This document shows, in pieces, positions 61,127-64,000 of a stretch of 64,000 bases of DNA; the first letter of the stretch is position 1, and each line of letters begins with the position of its first letter. Below the pieces are notes generated by a model. It saw nothing but the letters and a program-made list of their open reading frames with translations. It ran no database searches and had not been told where the DNA came from. A program made the position numbers and the translations under genes. The DNA comes from Tethya wilhelma (Eukaryota; Porifera; Demospongiae; Tethyida; Tethyidae), in contig CAXIPT010000002.1 in assembly GCA_964030475.1 (NCBI GenBank), positions 18,312,961 through 18,376,960 on the forward strand, given 5' to 3'.

Positions 61127-63966
61127 TTATTTAACTTGCACAGTGACACTGCTAACCACTGCAACTCCTTCTGTTGAGTCCTCAAGAGAAGATGAGTCAT
61201 ATTCCACAGCCCACTTGTATTTAAGGAATGGATCATCACCTTTCAGGTGGTCACTCTCTTTATTCAGTTCATCATACGGATTCTTGAAATCAATGTCATA
61301 TTTGGGGGATTTAAGGGATCCATTTTTGAACTGGGTTGAAATATTGTTCTTTGTACTCCAACTGGAGCTGGTATCAGCATAAGTTGGGTGTTTGCCATTT
61401 TTGGAAGCTTCAGTTGTTTTACTACCAATTGTTCCTAGCTGGTATCCTAAGAACATACAACAAAAGAACACAACAGACAAGTATATTGGCAATAGTTGAT
61501 ATCAATAGAAGAATGCATGTATAATATACTAATATGTACGTGAATCAAACTAGTGCACAATACATACCCATGTGCATGTTGTGTGGATTCTTCTCTGAGC
61601 TGTTGGTGTTCTTTGTGGAGCTAAACTGTTTATAAAATACAATGAGTGAGATATTGATTCACATGCAAGCTTTGATCACTCAATCATACCATTTAAAATC
61701 ACAGTTTGTAGACAATTCAATGTTAGACAAAATTAATTTCAAAATAATAAGTATTGTAGGAATGGTCAGTGTGCTGCTAAATGTATTGGAAGTTGGAACA
61801 ATGCATATCTCAATTTCGGCACATGACTACTTGATTTTATAGTCTTGATCCTTCATTCAGTGTCTCAGTGACTGCTTAGCCAACTGATTATACGAATTAA
61901 AATGGAACAATAAGCTATGGTTCTATTGCACAGATCATTGCATTTACGACCAGTGAAGTAAACTATAACAGACAGGCAACCGTTAAATTGGACTGCCTGC
62001 CAATTAAAAGTTGGGCATTAAAAATAAAGTAGTTATGTGCCGAAATTGAGATGTGCCTTGTTCCAATACTTTTGTAATGATCAGGGTCTTAGGCCACGGC
62101 TGTATTATCACTTATCAATAACTCATTGCTATCCATGTTACTCATAACTCAATTTTAATCCTCTCTGATATACACAATAACTAACATTGTCAAGTACTTT
62201 CCTGTATAGAAATCAGGGCTATCGAGCATGACATTGTGTTTAGCTACTAGACAATGACAATAGTAATTATAGTTATAAACTGTCTGTATAAACTTCCGTA
62301 TTGCAAACCGTTCAGCTATTTTCGTAATTGCACATGAACTTTTAGTGTACGTTTATTAGCCATTTTGATGTAGGAAAAGGTTGTCAATTGACCACGTGTT
62401 AATTTGCATGCATATAATGTGCATGTGCATCTAATGTGCCTGCAAGCATGCACTCCTGCTTTTTGTAGGGAATCTAATATAGCAATTATTGATACTCGAA
62501 TATACTCGTGCAATTATGATAGTGTTCATTTACAAAAAAAGTGCATGAACAAGTAGAAAAAATTTCAAACTTTGGAAAAATAAAGAGTATTGGTGCGAGA
62601 AAAAGTGATGAAACTAAGCATGTCTCAATTTTGGCACATGACTACTTCATGTTTTACACCCTATAGTCCTAGTCTTACAATTTAGTTGCCTACCTACAGT
62701 ACAGATATTTTACTTCATATTCTTCTTGTAACTGATTCATGATTTTACAATTGGCAAGAAATTAAATCTGTTATAAGGTCCATTGCATGCTTGAGCCCTA
62801 CATTACACATTAACTTGATGAATAAAACGTTAAAAAATGAATTAAGTATAGTCATGTGCCGAAATTTAGATATACTTTGTTCATTACTTTTCCTGCACTC
62901 CCTATTCATATACTCCTTGTTGTTGTTTTTTTTTGAAATTTTTACTATTTGTACAAAATTGTTCCCCATAATGCTTTAGGGTTAATGACAATATTCAACT
63001 CACTTTACTTGATGTCTCATGAAAAAACGATGAACTCCACAAAGAATTAAACTTATTCCTCAAATAATCAGAAACCTAATATATAGCACATACAATCAAA
63101 CCACACTTGCACACTAAACCTAAAACAAACCTTTTCGCTTCTGAAGACATGGAAGTAAAATATGAACATGCCCTGTAGGATTTTAAACAATAGAACAGCT
63201 GCATAAAGCAGCTGTGACTGTGGGACTGGCTTACTTGCAGAGTGTTCAATATAGTGAATATCCATGCAAACACCAAGGTGGCAGCATTCACAGCCAAGAG
63301 CCCAATCACCCACGTCAACCCCAGGAGAGGAAGAAGAATAATAGAAGCTTTTAGTGCTGCACTGTAAGAAGAAAACACCGTTGTTAGATATTCTCTGGAA
63401 GAGGCATTGGAATGAATTTTTATTACTTGTAGGTTAAGGACACAGATAACTGTGGGGTCAACTATAGTGGCGCTGGCCTTGGCTTCTACATGTATGCATG
63501 CATATGCTTGAACTCTTGATTCTAAAATAACCATACCTAACTGACCGTGCAAAACAATTATGTTTGGTATAAAGTTTGCCACTGCATGCATGCATGTAAC
63601 AAATCAATTCGGTATAGGAAACAGAACAATATAGCTAGAACACATGCAGGAGGTCTGAGAATGAGGCTGTAACTAAAGTGAACTATAATAATGATATACA
63701 CTTACATAACAGTTTTGAATTTCTTGTGCTTTATCTCTGTGTTCTGTACCTGAGGGTTTTGATTTTTTCTACAGTGATTCTTGATTACACTTACTAACAC
63801 CAGGACTAGAAACACTGTGTTGATCTGAAGAGGTTACAAAATACAAGTCATAATTAAAGTACAATCATGCATATATTAGTTTGCTATCTTACAATAATCA
63901 CTGCAAGCATTGGAGCAACAAATGTCCAGATGGCATGGCTTCCTTTACTAGAAGATAACCAACAGC
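61127..63966 (-). CDS. Adhesion-type (family B2) GPCR, TM5 to C-terminus; 5' part outside the window
   Basis: Minus-strand exons: 63966-63893 (CWLSSSKGSHAIWTFVAPMLAVII, start of TM5), 63824-63706 (INTVFLVLVLVSVIKNH), 63361-63235 (LKASIILLPLLGLTWVIGLLAVNAATLVFAWIFTILNTLQ, TM6 to TM7), 63172-63131 (GMFIFYFHVFRSEK), 63075-63004 (VSDYLRNKFNSLWSS), 61625-61568 and 61446-61127 (stop). All joins are in phase. 'CWLS...IW.FV.P' and 'LLPLLGLTWV.GLLAVN' are hallmarks of adhesion GPCRs. In these, a GAIN domain with an autoproteolytic GPS site precedes TM1; it would lie beyond 64000. The tail of about 140 residues is Ser/Lys/Asn-rich with YDELNKESD and WAVEYDSSS, and is poorly conserved. Its last exon is duplicated at 57706-58025. 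Confidence 0.88.
61785..62070. mobile_element. Palindromic MITE in a GPCR intron (GGCACATGACTAC family), copy 1
   Basis: Left TATCTCAATTTCGGCACATG and right ATGTGCCGAAATTGAGATG with matching outer GGAACAA / TTGTTCC. About 286 bp. Confidence 0.75.
62592..62890. mobile_element. Palindromic MITE in a GPCR intron, copy 2
   Basis: Same ends as copy 1 (GTCTCAATTTTGGCACATG ... CATGTGCCGAAATTTAGAT), more diverged. About 300 bp. Confidence 0.7.
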
Positions 63967-64000
63967 TGCAAAACAAATAAAATATGATTGTATTACTGTT

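Overview
The window is nuclear DNA of an animal, most likely a demosponge resembling Amphimedon (inference). Genes are split into many short exons with GT-AG introns. Almost every intron carries (CA)n, (TG)n or (CT)n microsatellites. The recognisable genes are metazoan housekeeping or signalling genes (TACC, R3HCC1-like, DOCK1/2/5-like, MXD-like bHLH-Zip, NUP58, XPO7, adhesion GPCR), mixed with membrane or secreted proteins I cannot match to a bilaterian family.

Layout. 0.1-2.0 kb: end of an extracellular-type gene (+). 2.4-3.35 kb: diverged partial TACC copy (+) running into a gap. 3.57-4.36 kb: R3HCC1/R3HCC1L-type C-terminal half (-). 4.65-7.46 kb: complete TACC gene (-), divergent from a DOCK gene (+) that runs from 7.7 to 24.1 kb. 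The DOCK gene has two anomalies: two exons at 11.99-12.57 kb lie on the opposite strand, and most of the catalytic DHR2 region is missing, its place taken by 2.8 kb of unrelated DNA (MATH-like ORFs, CRYZ fragments) between two N positions. 24.7-27.2 kb: BTB-tail fragment, a broken CRYZ copy and an intact single-exon CRYZ-type quinone oxidoreductase (-). 28.1-31 kb: MXD/MNT-type transcription factor (-). 33.7-35.9 kb: NUP58 (-), head to head with XPO7 (+, 36.15-45.33 kb) across about 250 bp. XPO7 has two neighbouring U12-type introns and a 0.9 kb tandem duplication that makes a chimeric exon with a stop. 46-50.2 kb: two paralogous type I membrane proteins with Cys-rich ectodomain modules and conserved tyrosine motifs in their tails, the best candidates for a little-described signalling system. 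50.3-57 kb: transposon-rich stretch with several terminal-inverted-repeat elements and a segmental duplication. 57.7-64 kb: 3' part of an adhesion-type GPCR (-) whose last coding exon is present twice.

Several of the single N positions (3455, 19988, 22781, 33662) fall where a gene stops making sense, so some rearrangements may be assembly joins. Others (the DOCK inversion, the XPO7 tandem copy, the TACC copy) have no N at their breakpoints. Each rearrangement is reported with the test that would settle it. Exon limits come from splice-site and homology reading by eye; protein identities come from remembered family sequences, not from a search.
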